Positions 41,789-50,181 of a DNA stretch of 64,000 nucleotides are shown one piece after another. Below the pieces are notes generated by a model, which was given only the letters and a program-made list of their open reading frames with translations, searched no databases and was not told the origin of the DNA. The DNA is taken from positions 1-64,000 of the forward strand of contig NZ_JACHJJ010000019.1 of assembly GCF_014203605.1 (NCBI RefSeq). The letters are read 5' to 3'. Both the position numbers and the translations under genes were made by a program. Every line of letters begins with the position of its first letter. Position 1 is the stretch's first letter. Source of the DNA: Thiemannella venezuelensis (GTDB taxonomy: Bacteria; Actinomycetota; Actinomycetes; Streptosporangiales; Streptosporangiaceae).

Positions 41789-42889
41789 TCACCCGATGGG
41801 GTAGCGCTCCAGGACCTCGGCCATCTCCGCGAGGAACCCGTCGACCTGGGTCACGGAGTATCCCGCCCTGAACATCACCGTGGTGAACCTGGCCTCCCGC
41901 ACGTCCTGCGGGGTCAGCGGCCGCTCGGCGGTCCCCCGGAAGGTCGCCACCAGCCGGTCGAGGAAGACGTCCACCTCGCCCTCGTCGTAGCCCATGCCCA
42001 GCCGCCCCGGCCGGAAAGCCACCCGCTCGACCCTGACCGCCTGCTCCTCCCGGCCCGCGACGGCCAGGCTCTCCGGGAGCGGCGGCTTCGGCCACAGGTC
42101 GCGGGGGCGCCCGGGCCCGGCGGCGGGGGCCGCGCCCGTCCAGGCACCGCTCTCCCGGCTCCCGGCGGGACGGTCCTCCTGGGCGCGGAGCGCGGTGGAC
42201 CCGGTCCCGGCCTCCCGGGCGCCGGGGATCGCGGCCCCGGGCTCCCCGGCGCCCGGGGCGTCGCTCCTCGGCTCCCGGACCTCGGCGGCCCCGGCCTCCG
42301 GCTCCGCCCCGCCGGTCCGGACGCCGGAGGACTCTCCCTCCTGCGCCCCGGCCACCCATATCTCGTCGGTGCCGGCCTCCTCCGCCGCCGCGGGGCCACC
42401 CGGGCGTCCCGCCGCGGCCGCGGGCCCGCCGGCCGGTGCACGGGGGATTCCGGCGTCCCCGGCCAGGACCTGACCGGTCCGGGGGCCGGTGACCGGGTCC
42501 TCGCCGTTCCCCGGGCGGGCGGCGGCGGACTCGGGGTCCGCGACGACCTCACCGGCCCTGATCTCACCGGTCCAGGGGCCGCCGGCGCGGGGCTCCGCCA
42601 CCCGGTCCGCCGACCAGGGGTCCGCCGCCCGGGGGTCCGGGGCGTGGGACTGCTGGGCCGCGCGGGCCTCGACCGCCACGATGAAGGCCTCCAGCGCGAA
42701 GTCCACCGCGGTCTCGTTGTAGCCGCCCAGCTTCGTGCGGAAGCGCGCGTCGCGGATCTCGTCGGCGGTGATCGGCTCGCCGGCCGGCGTCCCCCTGCCC
42801 AGGGTGCCCTCGATCCGGCGGATCAGCGCGTCCACCTGGTCGGGGTCATAACCGGAACGCACGCCCAGCACCCGTGGAAAGCGGTTCAC
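41789..42889 (-). CDS. Double DivIVA-domain protein with long acidic linker
   Basis: A 366-residue protein with two DivIVA-like modules. The first (about 1-75) contains RVLGVRSGYDPDQVDALIRR and ARFRTKLGGYNETAVDFALE. The second (about 285-366) contains PGRLGMGYDEGEVDVFLDRL and ARFTTVMFRAGYSVTQVDGF. Each module therefore has two copies of a G-Y-x-x-x-x-VD-x-x-L unit. The 200 residues between are Gly/Ala/Pro/Glu-rich and probably disordered. DivIVA domains bind curved membrane and organise polar growth or division in actinomycetes; a tethering role is inferred. The start is a GTG at 42889. Confidence 0.8.
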   Translation of the reverse strand: MNRFPRVLGVRSGYDPDQVDALIRRIEGTLGRGTPAGEPITADEIRDARFRTKLGGYNETAVDFALEAFIVAVEARAAQQSHAPDPRAADPWSADRVAEPRAGGPWTGEIRAGEVVADPESAAARPGNGEDPVTGPRTGQVLAGDAGIPRAPAGGPAAAAGRPGGPAAAEEAGTDEIWVAGAQEGESSGVRTGGAEPEAGAAEVREPRSDAPGAGEPGAAIPGAREAGTGSTALRAQEDRPAGSRESGAWTGAAPAAGPGRPRDLWPKPPLPESLAVAGREEQAVRVERVAFRPGRLGMGYDEGEVDVFLDRLVATFRGTAERPLTPQDVREARFTTVMFRAGYSVTQVDGFLAEMAEVLERYPIG

Positions 42890-42981
42890 CCCGGATCCTT
42901 TCCATCCCTTTCACGTCAGACCCCCCATTCTGAGGGGACTCGGCCGGATAAAGCGAGCGATCACGGTAGGGTGACGGGCCT

Positions 42982-43692
42982 ATGCGGCTTTCAGGCGTGT
43001 CCTTCCGATACTCCCGTCGCGGTCCCTGGATCCTCCGGGACATCGGGCTCGACCTGCCCGCGGGGTCCGTCGTGGAGGTCACCGGCCGCAACGGGGCCGG
43101 CAAGTCGACGCTCCTGCGGCTGCTGGCCGGGATCGTCCGCCCGTCCCGGGGGTCGGTCGCCGGACGCCCCCCGGTCGTCGGCTACGCCCCCGACGTGTTC
43201 CCGGTGGAGCAGCCCTTCACCGTCTCGGCCTACCTGGCCCGCATGTCCCGCATCCGGAGTGTTCCCCCCTCCTCCGGCGCGGCCCTCGCCGAACGGCTGA
43301 ACGCCGCCCACCTGCTCGGCCTGCCGCTCGGCGACCTGTCCAAGGGCAGCGCGCAGAAGGTCGGCCTGATCCAGTCGCTGCTGGCCCCGCCCGGCCTGCT
43401 GATCCTCGACGAGCCCTTCGCCGGGCTCGACGAGCAGACCCGCGCCGAGCTCCCGGAGATCATCGCGGAGGTCGCCTCCGCGGGGGGCTCGGTCGTGGTC
43501 AGCGACCACCAGAACCAGCTCCGGAGCTTCCCCGGCGCCGCCCACTGGCTGGTCGAGGACGCCGGCGTCGCCGTCCGGGACGGCGAGCGGGTACGGCGGG
43601 CGGTCATCGAGGTGATCGTGGACGCCGCCGAGGCCGACGAGGTCGAGCAGAAGCTCCGCGCCGACGGCTACCTCACCAGGCGGTCCTCATGA
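42982..43692 (+). CDS. ABC transporter ATP-binding protein
   Basis: A 236-residue ATPase. Walker A is VTGRNGAGKSTLLRLLAGIV, the signature is LSKGSAQKVGLIQSLL (a degenerate LSGGQ), Walker B is LLILDEPFAGLDEQ, and the switch His is in VVVSDHQNQL. The Ser-Lys-Gly signature is common in small exporter ATPases. TAGGGT at 42967-42972 lies 10 bases before the ATG at 42982, so the mRNA may be leaderless. Its stop overlaps the permease start by 4 bases (ATGA). The exported substrate is unknown. Confidence 0.87.
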   Translation: MRLSGVSFRYSRRGPWILRDIGLDLPAGSVVEVTGRNGAGKSTLLRLLAGIVRPSRGSVAGRPPVVGYAPDVFPVEQPFTVSAYLARMSRIRSVPPSSGAALAERLNAAHLLGLPLGDLSKGSAQKVGLIQSLLAPPGLLILDEPFAGLDEQTRAELPEIIAEVASAGGSVVVSDHQNQLRSFPGAAHWLVEDAGVAVRDGERVRRAVIEVIVDAAEADEVEQKLRADGYLTRRSS

Positions 43693-44360
43693 TCTCCCTC
43701 GTGCGGTTCAAACTGGCCGCCTACGCCGGATCCCATCGGCTGCTGCAGCCGGCGATCGCGCTCTTCACGATGATGCTGATCTTCTACTCGTCGGCGGTCC
43801 CGGCTGGCAAGGAGCTCGCCTCCTACGCGGACTCGGCCGGGCTGCTCATCATCGTCTTCGCCTGGGCCGCCCGGGGCCTGCTCGACACCGAGCCGTCCGG
43901 GCAGCGGCTGATCTCGATGACGGCGGCGGGGAGCCCCGGCCGGGAGATCGGCGCCGGGCTGCTCGCGGCCCTGGCCGTCAACCTCGGGCTGGCGGCGGTC
44001 GCGACGGTGTTCCCCCTGGTCGCCGGCTTCTCCGCCGCCCCCTCCCCCGGCGACCTCGCCAGGGGCGCGGGCCTGCACCTGCTCGGCCTGTTCGCCGGGA
44101 CCGCGCTGGGCGCGCTGACCAGCAGGCCGATCCTGGCCTCCCCCGCCGCCGCCATGCTCGCACTATTCGGCGGCTACCTCGCCCTGCTGCTGCTCAGCCT
44201 CACCCCGGCCGGCGGGTTCACGGTGCCGATCATGCCGTGGATACGCGCGGCCAACGCCGGAACCCTCGACGAGATCCTGCTCCAGGTCGCGGCGGCCACC
44301 TTCTTCTGGTCCGCGGCCGCAACAGCCTGCTACGTACGGCTCCGCCGCACCCGCCCCTGA
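43689..44360 (+). CDS. ABC transporter permease subunit
   Basis: A 223-residue membrane protein with six hydrophobic segments, encoded directly after and overlapping the ATPase. It has no well-defined motif; LLQPAIALFTMMLIFYSSAV is the first helix and GALTSRPILASPAAAMLALF a later one. It is most likely the membrane half of an ABC-2-like exporter, with two copies associating with two ATPases. A 461-base gap with the T-box leader follows, so it is not part of the aspS transcript. Confidence 0.75.
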   Translation: MISLVRFKLAAYAGSHRLLQPAIALFTMMLIFYSSAVPAGKELASYADSAGLLIIVFAWAARGLLDTEPSGQRLISMTAAGSPGREIGAGLLAALAVNLGLAAVATVFPLVAGFSAAPSPGDLARGAGLHLLGLFAGTALGALTSRPILASPAAAMLALFGGYLALLLLSLTPAGGFTVPIMPWIRAANAGTLDEILLQVAAATFFWSAAATACYVRLRRTRP

Positions 44361-44439
44361 CCCGAACCCCGCCTGTCCCGTTCGACGGCGCCCACCTGCG
44401 GCGGTCCCCGACACGCAGGGTCGGCCGGTGGGAAAACGT

Positions 44440-44469
44440 TTGCGGGTACGGCGGGCCTGCGCCTAAGAT
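44440..44469 (+). promoter_or_regulatory. Promoter of the T-box/aspS transcript
   Basis: TTGCGG (44440-44445) and TAAGAT (44464-44469) are separated by 18 bases, good -35 and -10 boxes for a housekeeping sigma factor. Transcription would begin near 44476, immediately before the first T-box helix. Confidence 0.65.
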
Positions 44470-44475
44470 CACCGC

Positions 44476-44800
44476 AACGCGTCGACGGAGACGAGTAGTC
44501 CGGGGACCACGCGGGTCGGAGAGAGCCGCCGGAAGCTGCGAAGGCGGTCCCGTGCCCCGGGTGAAGACCCTCCCGAGCGCGGGGAGGAACGACCTGCCGG
44601 GGATCGGGACGAACCGGTTCACCACGGTCCAATGCCCCGCCGGCCGGCCCCCGTCACCGGGCCAGAACGAGGCCGCCGCCTCACCGTACGGCACCGCGGG
44701 CCGCCTGATCCGGCCGCCCGCCGCCGTCACGACGCGGCGGCGGCGAAAGTGCGGTGGCACCGCGAGTTGCCCTTCTCGCCCGCACTCCCAAGGGATCAGC
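44476..44800 (+). ncRNA. T-box leader, specifier GAC (Asp)
   Basis: A tRNA-sensing leader upstream of the second aspartyl-tRNA synthetase gene. Stem I marks are GGAGACGAGTAG (44487-44498, S-turn), GGAGAGAGCCGCCGG with the apical loop region (44517-44532), and the specifier loop GGTGAAGACC with GAC at 44566-44568. The antiterminator carries the T-box sequence GGTGGCACCGCG (44753-44764); its UGGC pairs with a tRNA ending GCCA, as expected for tRNA-Asp with discriminator G73. Downstream, TTGCCCTT (44768-44775) can pair with the ribosome site AAGGGAA (44812-44818), suggesting translational control. It fills most of the 462-base gap 44361-44822. Confidence 0.85.
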
Positions 44801-44802
44801 TC

Positions 44803-44823
44803 ATGCTCCGTAAGGGAATGTGA
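44803..44823 (+). CDS. Possible six-codon leader peptide MLRKGM
   Basis: ATG at 44803 opens a six-codon frame whose stop TGA (44821-44823) overlaps the aspS start as TGATG. It could couple initiation at aspS to translation of the leader, but a chance frame is equally possible; no ribosome site is evident beyond CAAGGGAT 44790-44796. Confidence 0.25.
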   Translation: MLRKGM

Positions 44824-46199
44824 TGATCCACCGAGTTCTCGCCGCCGACCTGCCTTCGCATGTCGGCCGCACCGTCCGTCTCGCCGGCTGGCTGCACCGC
44901 CGCCGCGAGCTGAAGTCCGTCTCGTTCCTGGTGGTCCGCGACCGCTCCGGGCTCGCCCAGGTCGTGCTCCGCGAGCCGGTGCCGTACCCGGAGGAGACCG
45001 TCCTGGAGATCACCGGCACCGTGGTCGCGAACCCGCAGGCCCCCGGCGGCGCCGAACTGGCCGCGGAGGTCCGCCCGCGGCCGGGAGGCCCCGGGCGGGC
45101 CCCGGACCGCGCTCCGGGCGGCGGGCCGGAGCGCAGCCGTACCCCGGCCGCCGGACCGGCGATCGAGGTGCTGTCGGAGGCCGTGCAGGCGCCGCCGTTC
45201 GACCTCTACCGGCCCGCCGTCCCGGCGGCGCTGCCGACCGTCCTCGACCACGCCCCCGCCGCGCTCCGCCACCCGCGCCTGCGGGCGCCGTTCGAGATCG
45301 CCGCGGCCGGGGTCGCCGGGTTCCGGGCCGCGCTGGACGGGCTGGGATTCACCGAGACCCATACCCCGAAGATCGTCGGCACCGCCACCGAGTCGGGGGC
45401 GAACGTCTTCGGCCTCGACTACTTCGGCCGCCCGGCCTTCCTGGCCCAGTCGCCGCAGTTCTACAAGCAGGCACTGGTCGGGGTCTTCGAGCGGGTCTAC
45501 GAGGTGGGGCCGGTCTTCCGCGCCGAGCCGCACGACACCGCCCGGCACCTGGCGCAGTACACCAGTCTGGACGCCGAGCTGGGCTTCGTCCGCGACCACC
45601 GGGACGTGATGGCCGTGCTGCGGGAGGCGCTGGCGGGCATGCACGCGTCGGCGGCAGGGGGGGCCGGGGCGGCGCTCTCGCTGCTGGGGATCGCACTGCC
45701 CGAGGTACCGGAGGAGATCCCGGCGATCCACTTCGCCGACGCGCAGGAGCTGATCAGTCGGCACACCGGCGAGGACCCGCGGGGGGAGCCCGACCTGGCG
45801 CCCGCGCACGAGCGGTGGCTGGGCGCGTGGGCGCTGCGCGAGCACGGTTCGGAGTTCCTGTTCGTCACCGGCTACCCGATGATCAAGCGCCCGTTCTACA
45901 CCCACCCCGACCCGGAGCGGCCGGAGTTCTCCCGGAGCTTCGACCTGCTCTTCCGGGGGCTGGAGCTGGTCACCGGCGGGCAGCGGCTGCACCGGTACGC
46001 CGACTACCTGGCCGCACTGGCCGCCCGGGGCGAGGACCCGGAGGCGTACACCGGCTACCTGGCGGCCTTCGCCTGCGGCATGCCCCCGCACGGCGGCTTC
46101 GCCATCGGGCTGGAGCGCTGGACCGCCCGGCTGACCGGGGCTGCCAACATCCGGCAGGCCACGCTGTTCCCGCGCGACCTGCACCGCCTCAGCCCCTGA
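44823..46199 (+). CDS. aspS: Aspartate--tRNA ligase, archaeal/non-discriminating type
   Basis: A 458-residue class IIb synthetase without the large GAD insertion of standard bacterial AspRS. The N-terminal OB fold is VGRTVRLAGWLHRRRELKSV. Class II motif 2 is VYEVGPVFRAEPHDTARHLA followed by QYTSLDAEL, and motif 3 is GGFAIGLERWTARLTGAANI. A Pro/Gly/Arg-rich insertion (about 83-110) separates the OB fold from the catalytic core. Such enzymes can charge tRNA-Asp and often tRNA-Asn. It is probably a second AspRS. I start at the ATG at 44823, seven bases after GGGA; the T-box leader upstream indicates control by uncharged tRNA-Asp. Confidence 0.88.
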   Translation: MIHRVLAADLPSHVGRTVRLAGWLHRRRELKSVSFLVVRDRSGLAQVVLREPVPYPEETVLEITGTVVANPQAPGGAELAAEVRPRPGGPGRAPDRAPGGGPERSRTPAAGPAIEVLSEAVQAPPFDLYRPAVPAALPTVLDHAPAALRHPRLRAPFEIAAAGVAGFRAALDGLGFTETHTPKIVGTATESGANVFGLDYFGRPAFLAQSPQFYKQALVGVFERVYEVGPVFRAEPHDTARHLAQYTSLDAELGFVRDHRDVMAVLREALAGMHASAAGGAGAALSLLGIALPEVPEEIPAIHFADAQELISRHTGEDPRGEPDLAPAHERWLGAWALREHGSEFLFVTGYPMIKRPFYTHPDPERPEFSRSFDLLFRGLELVTGGQRLHRYADYLAALAARGEDPEAYTGYLAAFACGMPPHGGFAIGLERWTARLTGAANIRQATLFPRDLHRLSP

Positions 46200-46259
46200 C
46201 GCCCCGGGAACCGCACTCCCCCGGTGCCTGCGCCCCCGCGAGTGCTCCGCGGCCCCGGG

Positions 46260-46311
46260 ACCGCGGCGCTCCGGGCCTCCGGACTCCTCCGGAGGCCCGG
46301 AGCGCCGCGGT
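46260..46311. terminator. Bidirectional terminator, perfect 24-bp stem
   Basis: The 24 bases 46260-46283 are the exact reverse complement of 46288-46311, with loop CTCC. It lies between the convergent aspS and the lipoprotein gene and is the most stable-looking hairpin in the window. Confidence 0.9.
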
Positions 46312-46325
46312 GGCCGCGTTCCGCG

Positions 46326-46895
46326 TCAGTTCTTCTTCTCCAGGTCTTCCAGCTCGAGCCTGGTCTTGTCGAAGGGGAGGTACGGGGCGGCCTCCTTCGA
46401 CATGTGCAGGTAGCCGACCGTGTCGGAGTCGACCCAGTAGCAGCGGGTGCCCTCGCCCTCGGCGAGGTTCTGGCAGGCGGCGGCTGCGGGGCCCACGCCG
46501 GGGTTCACCGCGACCCAGTCCGTCCTCGCCCCGGCCGGCGTGCCCGCCTTCCCGGTCAGCGCGTCCAGGGCGCCCTTGAGATCGCTCACCTGCGCCTGGA
46601 ACCCGGTGGCGGTGACCTGTTGGCCCGCGGTGACCCCCTCGGTGCTCCGGTAGGTCACGGTGAGCTGCTTGCCGGTGGCCTTGTGGTGCGTCCCGTCCGG
46701 GATCACGTCGTCCCCCGCGGCGGGCACGACGGAGACGCGGTCCATCGTGAACAGCCTCTCGGGGAAGGGCTCGGCGAAGGAGCCGGGCGCCTTGGTCGCC
46801 TCGGCGCCGGTCGTCGAGGCGGTCTCGTGGGCATGGGTGCATCCCGCCAGGACGCCCACCATGAGCGCGGTGAGGGAGATTCGTGCGATGTTCAC
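46326..46895 (-). CDS. Secreted lipoprotein of unknown function
   Basis: A 189-residue protein whose start (V)NIARISLTALMVGVLAGC is a lipoprotein signal with lipobox LAGC (Cys19). The mature part has no recognised domain; it includes VSVVPAAGDDVIPDGTHHKA and two cysteines (AAACQNLAEGEGTRCYWVDS) that could form a disulfide. A GTG at 46910 is an alternative start; neither has well-spaced ribosome signals, since GGAGG abuts the GTG at 46895, so the start is uncertain. It lies alone between aspS and rlmN. Confidence 0.7.
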   Translation of the reverse strand: MNIARISLTALMVGVLAGCTHAHETASTTGAEATKAPGSFAEPFPERLFTMDRVSVVPAAGDDVIPDGTHHKATGKQLTVTYRSTEGVTAGQQVTATGFQAQVSDLKGALDALTGKAGTPAGARTDWVAVNPGVGPAAAACQNLAEGEGTRCYWVDSDTVGYLHMSKEAAPYLPFDKTRLELEDLEKKN

Positions 46896-46990
46896 CCTCC
46901 GAGGGTCCACTGGCACACTTGCATGCCACTTGTAACCCTCTGGTATTGATCGTGCCTCGACGTCCTTTATGGCGGGCGCCGTACGGCGGG

Positions 46991-48115
46991 CTACTCGGCC
47001 GCGGCGAGCTGGCCGCAGGCGCCGTCGATCTCGCGGCCGCGGGTGTCGCGGACCGTCACCGGGACGCCGTGGTGCTCCAGGCGGCGGACGAAGGCCCGCT
47101 CGTCCTCGGGCCGGGAGGCGGTCCACTTGGATCCCGGGGTGGGGTTGAGCGGGATCAGGTTGACGTGCACGAGCTTGTTCCTGACCAGCTTGCCGAGCAG
47201 GTCGGCCCGCCACTCCTGGTCGTTGACGTCCTTGATCAGGGCGTACTCGATGGAGACCCGGCGCTTGGTCTTCGCCGCGTAGTCCCAGGCCGCGGCGAGC
47301 ACCTCGGCCACCTTCCACCGGGTGTTGATCGGCACCAGCGTGTCGCGCAGCTCGTCGTCGGGGGCGTGCAGGGAGAGCGCGAGCGTCACCGGCAGTCCCT
47401 CGGCGGCGAGCTTGCCGATCGCCGGGACCAGGCCCACGGTCGAGACCGTGACGCCGCGGGCGGAGATGCCCAGCCCGGAGGGCGCGGGCTCGACCAGGCG
47501 GCGGACCGCGCCGATCACGGCCTTGTAGTTGGCCAGCGGCTCGCCCATGCCCATGAAGACCACGTTGCTGACCCGGCCGGGACCCCCGGGGACCTCACCG
47601 GCCGCCAGCGCGCGGGCGCCCGCGACGACCTGCTCGACGATCTCGGCGGTCGACATGTTGCGGGTCAGGCCCGCCTGGCCGGTGGCGCAGAACGGGCAGT
47701 TCATGCCGCAGCCCGCCTGGGAGGAGACGCACATGGTGGTGCGGTCGGAGTAGCGCATGAGCACCGACTCGACCAGCGCGCCGTCGAACAGCCGCCACAG
47801 CGTCTTGCGGGTGGTGCCGCCGTCGGTGGTCAGCTCCCTGACCGGGGTCAGGAGCGTGGGGAACAGGGCGGCGCCGAACTTCTCCCGCGCCGCGGCGGGC
47901 AGGTCCGTCATCGCGGCCACGTCGCCGTTGAGCTTGTCGAAGTAGTGCCGGGAGAGCTGGTCGGCGCGGAACGGCTTCTCGCCCAGTTCGGCGACCGCGG
48001 CCCGGCGCTCGGCCATGGTGAGGTCGGCCAGGTGGCGCGCGGGCTTGGCCCGGCGGGGCGCCACGAAGGTGAGCTGGCCGGGGGCGGGGGTTCCTGCCGG
48101 GCTGGCGGTCGACAC
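46991..48115 (-). CDS. rlmN: 23S rRNA (adenine-C2)-methyltransferase RlmN
   Basis: A 374-residue radical-SAM methyltransferase that methylates C2 of A2503 in 23S rRNA and C2 of A37 in some tRNAs. The iron-sulfur cluster motif is [20 protein letters not shown]. Other marks are [43 protein letters not shown] and the C-terminal region ending [18 protein letters not shown], whose Cys is the methyl-carrying residue. The start is GTG at 48115. It is on the minus strand after cdsA, as in other actinomycetes, but a plus-strand gene separates them here. Confidence 0.95.
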   Translation of the reverse strand: MSTASPAGTPAPGQLTFVAPRRAKPARHLADLTMAERRAAVAELGEKPFRADQLSRHYFDKLNGDVAAMTDLPAAAREKFGAALFPTLLTPVRELTTDGGTTRKTLWRLFDGALVESVLMRYSDRTTMCVSSQAGCGMNCPFCATGQAGLTRNMSTAEIVEQVVAGARALAAGEVPGGPGRVSNVVFMGMGEPLANYKAVIGAVRRLVEPAPSGLGISARGVTVSTVGLVPAIGKLAAEGLPVTLALSLHAPDDELRDTLVPINTRWKVAEVLAAAWDYAAKTKRRVSIEYALIKDVNDQEWRADLLGKLVRNKLVHVNLIPLNPTPGSKWTASRPEDERAFVRRLEHHGVPVTVRDTRGREIDGACGQLAAAE

Positions 48116-48187
48116 GTGCGAAGCCTTCTCTCGACGATTGCGCGAATACTCGAAGCGGTGCTCGGCCCTGATCTAGAGTCCGGATGT

Positions 48188-49273
48188 ATGGCGACATTCC
48201 GCTCCGCAGGGACGCGGGGAGACGGCGTCGAGGTCGTGCTCACCGATGTCAATCCCTACGGGAGCCGGACCCTGGTGGTCGAGCGCGACGAGATCTCCTC
48301 GGTAGCTTACCTGTGCGCGCCCACGGGGGAGGTGCACGGAGCGGTCTGGCTGGCCAACCACGTGCCGGCCCCGCCTGCCATCGATCTGAACCGGCTGAAC
48401 TCCGAACTCCCCCCGGTGACGCCCCGGGCCAACACCCGGCACCCCTCCGGACGGCCGCCGCTGGGCACACTGCGGCCGCTCTGGTTCGAGGAGGGCGACG
48501 GCGTCGCCCTCTACGAGAACGACGAGCTGCTCGCGGTCATTCCTGGCTGGGCGGACATGAGGCGGGCCATGCCGGGCTACTCCCGCGACGCGGTCGGCGA
48601 GACGCCGTTCGCCTGGTCGCTGGAGGAGGCCCGCGACGGGCTGGCCCCCCGGCTGGACCGAGCCCGCGCCTACTGGGAGTGGCGGAGCGGAGACGGCGCC
48701 TGGGCGTCGTTCCAGCAGTTCGTGATGGGGCATCTGGACCGGGCCGTCGGCTCCGCCGGCCGGTTCTGGGACGCCGGCGGCGGGCGGCTGCCGACCGTGG
48801 GGATCACCGAGCGGCCCCCGGAGCGCGGCCGGCGGCACAGCATCCTGTCCACGGTCGGCATGAGCTGCCAGCGCATGCCCACCGTGGAGCAGTACATCGA
48901 CCGGCCGGACGCCTACGCCCGGGTCGAGCTCGCCGTCGCCACCCCCCGCGACCCCCGCGAGGCCGCCCGGCTGCTGGTCTGGCTGGGCCAGTACCCATGG
49001 CACTCGGTCACCTGGCTCGGCCACGGCCACACGGCCCGGTGGTACCACCGGCCGGAGACGTTCCCGCTCGGCCCCGGCTACGGCGGCGTCATCATGCTGA
49101 CCGCCCTGCCCGGCCTGCCGGACCTGTCAGGGTTCACCTTCGGCGGCGACGCCGTGCAGTGGCTCTGGCTGCTGCCGGTCACCGAGGACGAGCTGCGGCT
49201 CGTGGCAGCCGAGGGACACGAGCCGCTGATCCCCCGCCTCTCGGCCGCCCGGCTCACCCGGGCGACGGCGTAG
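48188..49273 (+). CDS. SUFU-like (suppressor-of-fused) domain protein
   Basis: A 361-residue protein. The C-terminal 170 residues match the SUFU pattern seen in bacterial proteins: RVELAVATPRDPREAARLLV, WLGQYPWHSVTWLGHGHTA, GVIMLTALPGLPDLSGFTFG and VQWLWLLPVTEDELRLVAAE. In bacteria, SUFU-domain proteins are often immunity or adaptor proteins. The N-terminal half has no recognised domain. TAGAGT (48174-48179) lies eight bases before the ATG at 48188, so the message is probably leaderless. It is divergent from rlmN (73 bases) and interrupts the minus-strand housekeeping genes, converging on cdsA. Confidence 0.75.
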   Translation: MATFRSAGTRGDGVEVVLTDVNPYGSRTLVVERDEISSVAYLCAPTGEVHGAVWLANHVPAPPAIDLNRLNSELPPVTPRANTRHPSGRPPLGTLRPLWFEEGDGVALYENDELLAVIPGWADMRRAMPGYSRDAVGETPFAWSLEEARDGLAPRLDRARAYWEWRSGDGAWASFQQFVMGHLDRAVGSAGRFWDAGGGRLPTVGITERPPERGRRHSILSTVGMSCQRMPTVEQYIDRPDAYARVELAVATPRDPREAARLLVWLGQYPWHSVTWLGHGHTARWYHRPETFPLGPGYGGVIMLTALPGLPDLSGFTFGGDAVQWLWLLPVTEDELRLVAAEGHEPLIPRLSAARLTRATA

Positions 49274-49285
49274 ATCCCACGTGCC

Positions 49286-50113
49286 TCACGTGAGCAGGGT
49301 CAGCAGCGCCCACACCGGGATCAGCGCGGCGACGAGGGAGTCGAGACGGTCCATCATCCCGCCGTGGCCGGGCAGCACGCTGCCCATGTCCTTGACCCCG
49401 AGATCCCGCTTGATCACCGACTCGACCAGGTCGCCGAGCGTGGCGAAGACCACCACGACCGCGCCGATCAGCACGCCCTTCCAGACCTCGGCCTCCAGCA
49501 GCCACGCCGTCAGCCAACCGCCCACGGCCATGCAGGCCAGCGCCGACCCGGCGAACCCCTCCCAGGTCTTCTTCGGGCTGATCACCGGGGACATCTTGTG
49601 CCTGCCGAAGGAGATCCCCGCGAAATAACCGCCGATGTCGCTCGCGACGGTGGTGGCGATGAAGACCACCACCTGGTCCGGCCCCTCCGTCGGATGCTTG
49701 AGCAGCAGCGCCACGAACCCGGCGAGCATCGACGGGTAGACCGTGACCAGGACCGTCGCACCGATGTCGCGGACATACCCCTCGGTCCCGCGGAACATCC
49801 GCCAGACCATCAGGGCCAGCACGGTCATCGCGAAGATCCCGAGCAGCCAGCCGGGCCCGCCCAGATAGGCGCCGCCGATCATGGCCGCCATCCCGGCGAG
49901 CACCGGGACCATCGGAACCTCCGCGTCCCTGGCCGCGAACGACCGGACGAGCTCCGTCACCCCCACGCCCACCGCGGCGGCCACCACCAGGAGGAAGAGC
50001 CACTTGAAGGGGGAGTAGAGGGAGCCGATGACGGCCGCTCCCAGGCCGACGCCCACCGCGATCGCGGCGGGAAGGTTCCGGCCGGTACGGCTACCGCCCG
50101 CCGCTGGTTCCAC
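49286..50113 (-). CDS. cdsA: Phosphatidate cytidylyltransferase
   Basis: A 275-residue membrane enzyme that makes CDP-diacylglycerol from phosphatidate and CTP, the precursor of phosphatidylinositol and cardiolipin. The CdsA signature is SVIKRDLGVKDMGSVLPGHG followed by GMMDRLDSLV; upstream are SDIGGYFAGISFGRHKMSPV and ISPKKTWEGFAG. About eight hydrophobic segments are present. The start is GTG at 50113, 68 bases after the frr stop, in the conserved order pyrH-frr-cdsA. Confidence 0.93.
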   Translation of the reverse strand: MEPAAGGSRTGRNLPAAIAVGVGLGAAVIGSLYSPFKWLFLLVVAAAVGVGVTELVRSFAARDAEVPMVPVLAGMAAMIGGAYLGGPGWLLGIFAMTVLALMVWRMFRGTEGYVRDIGATVLVTVYPSMLAGFVALLLKHPTEGPDQVVVFIATTVASDIGGYFAGISFGRHKMSPVISPKKTWEGFAGSALACMAVGGWLTAWLLEAEVWKGVLIGAVVVVFATLGDLVESVIKRDLGVKDMGSVLPGHGGMMDRLDSLVAALIPVWALLTLLT

Positions 50114-50181
50114 AGGGTCCTACTCTCATACGCAAAATCCTTGTCCCGCGCGGAAGACCCGCGCAGGACAAGGACCATGGC

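Noticed and set aside
44237-46579. A 780-codon plus-strand frame covering the T-box and aspS.
   Set aside because: It runs through the T-box leader and is out of frame with the conserved AspRS motifs.
46883-48187. Upstream extension of the SUFU-like frame.
   Set aside because: This 435-codon stretch is the antisense of rlmN; the real start is the ATG at 48188 with a -10 box just before it.
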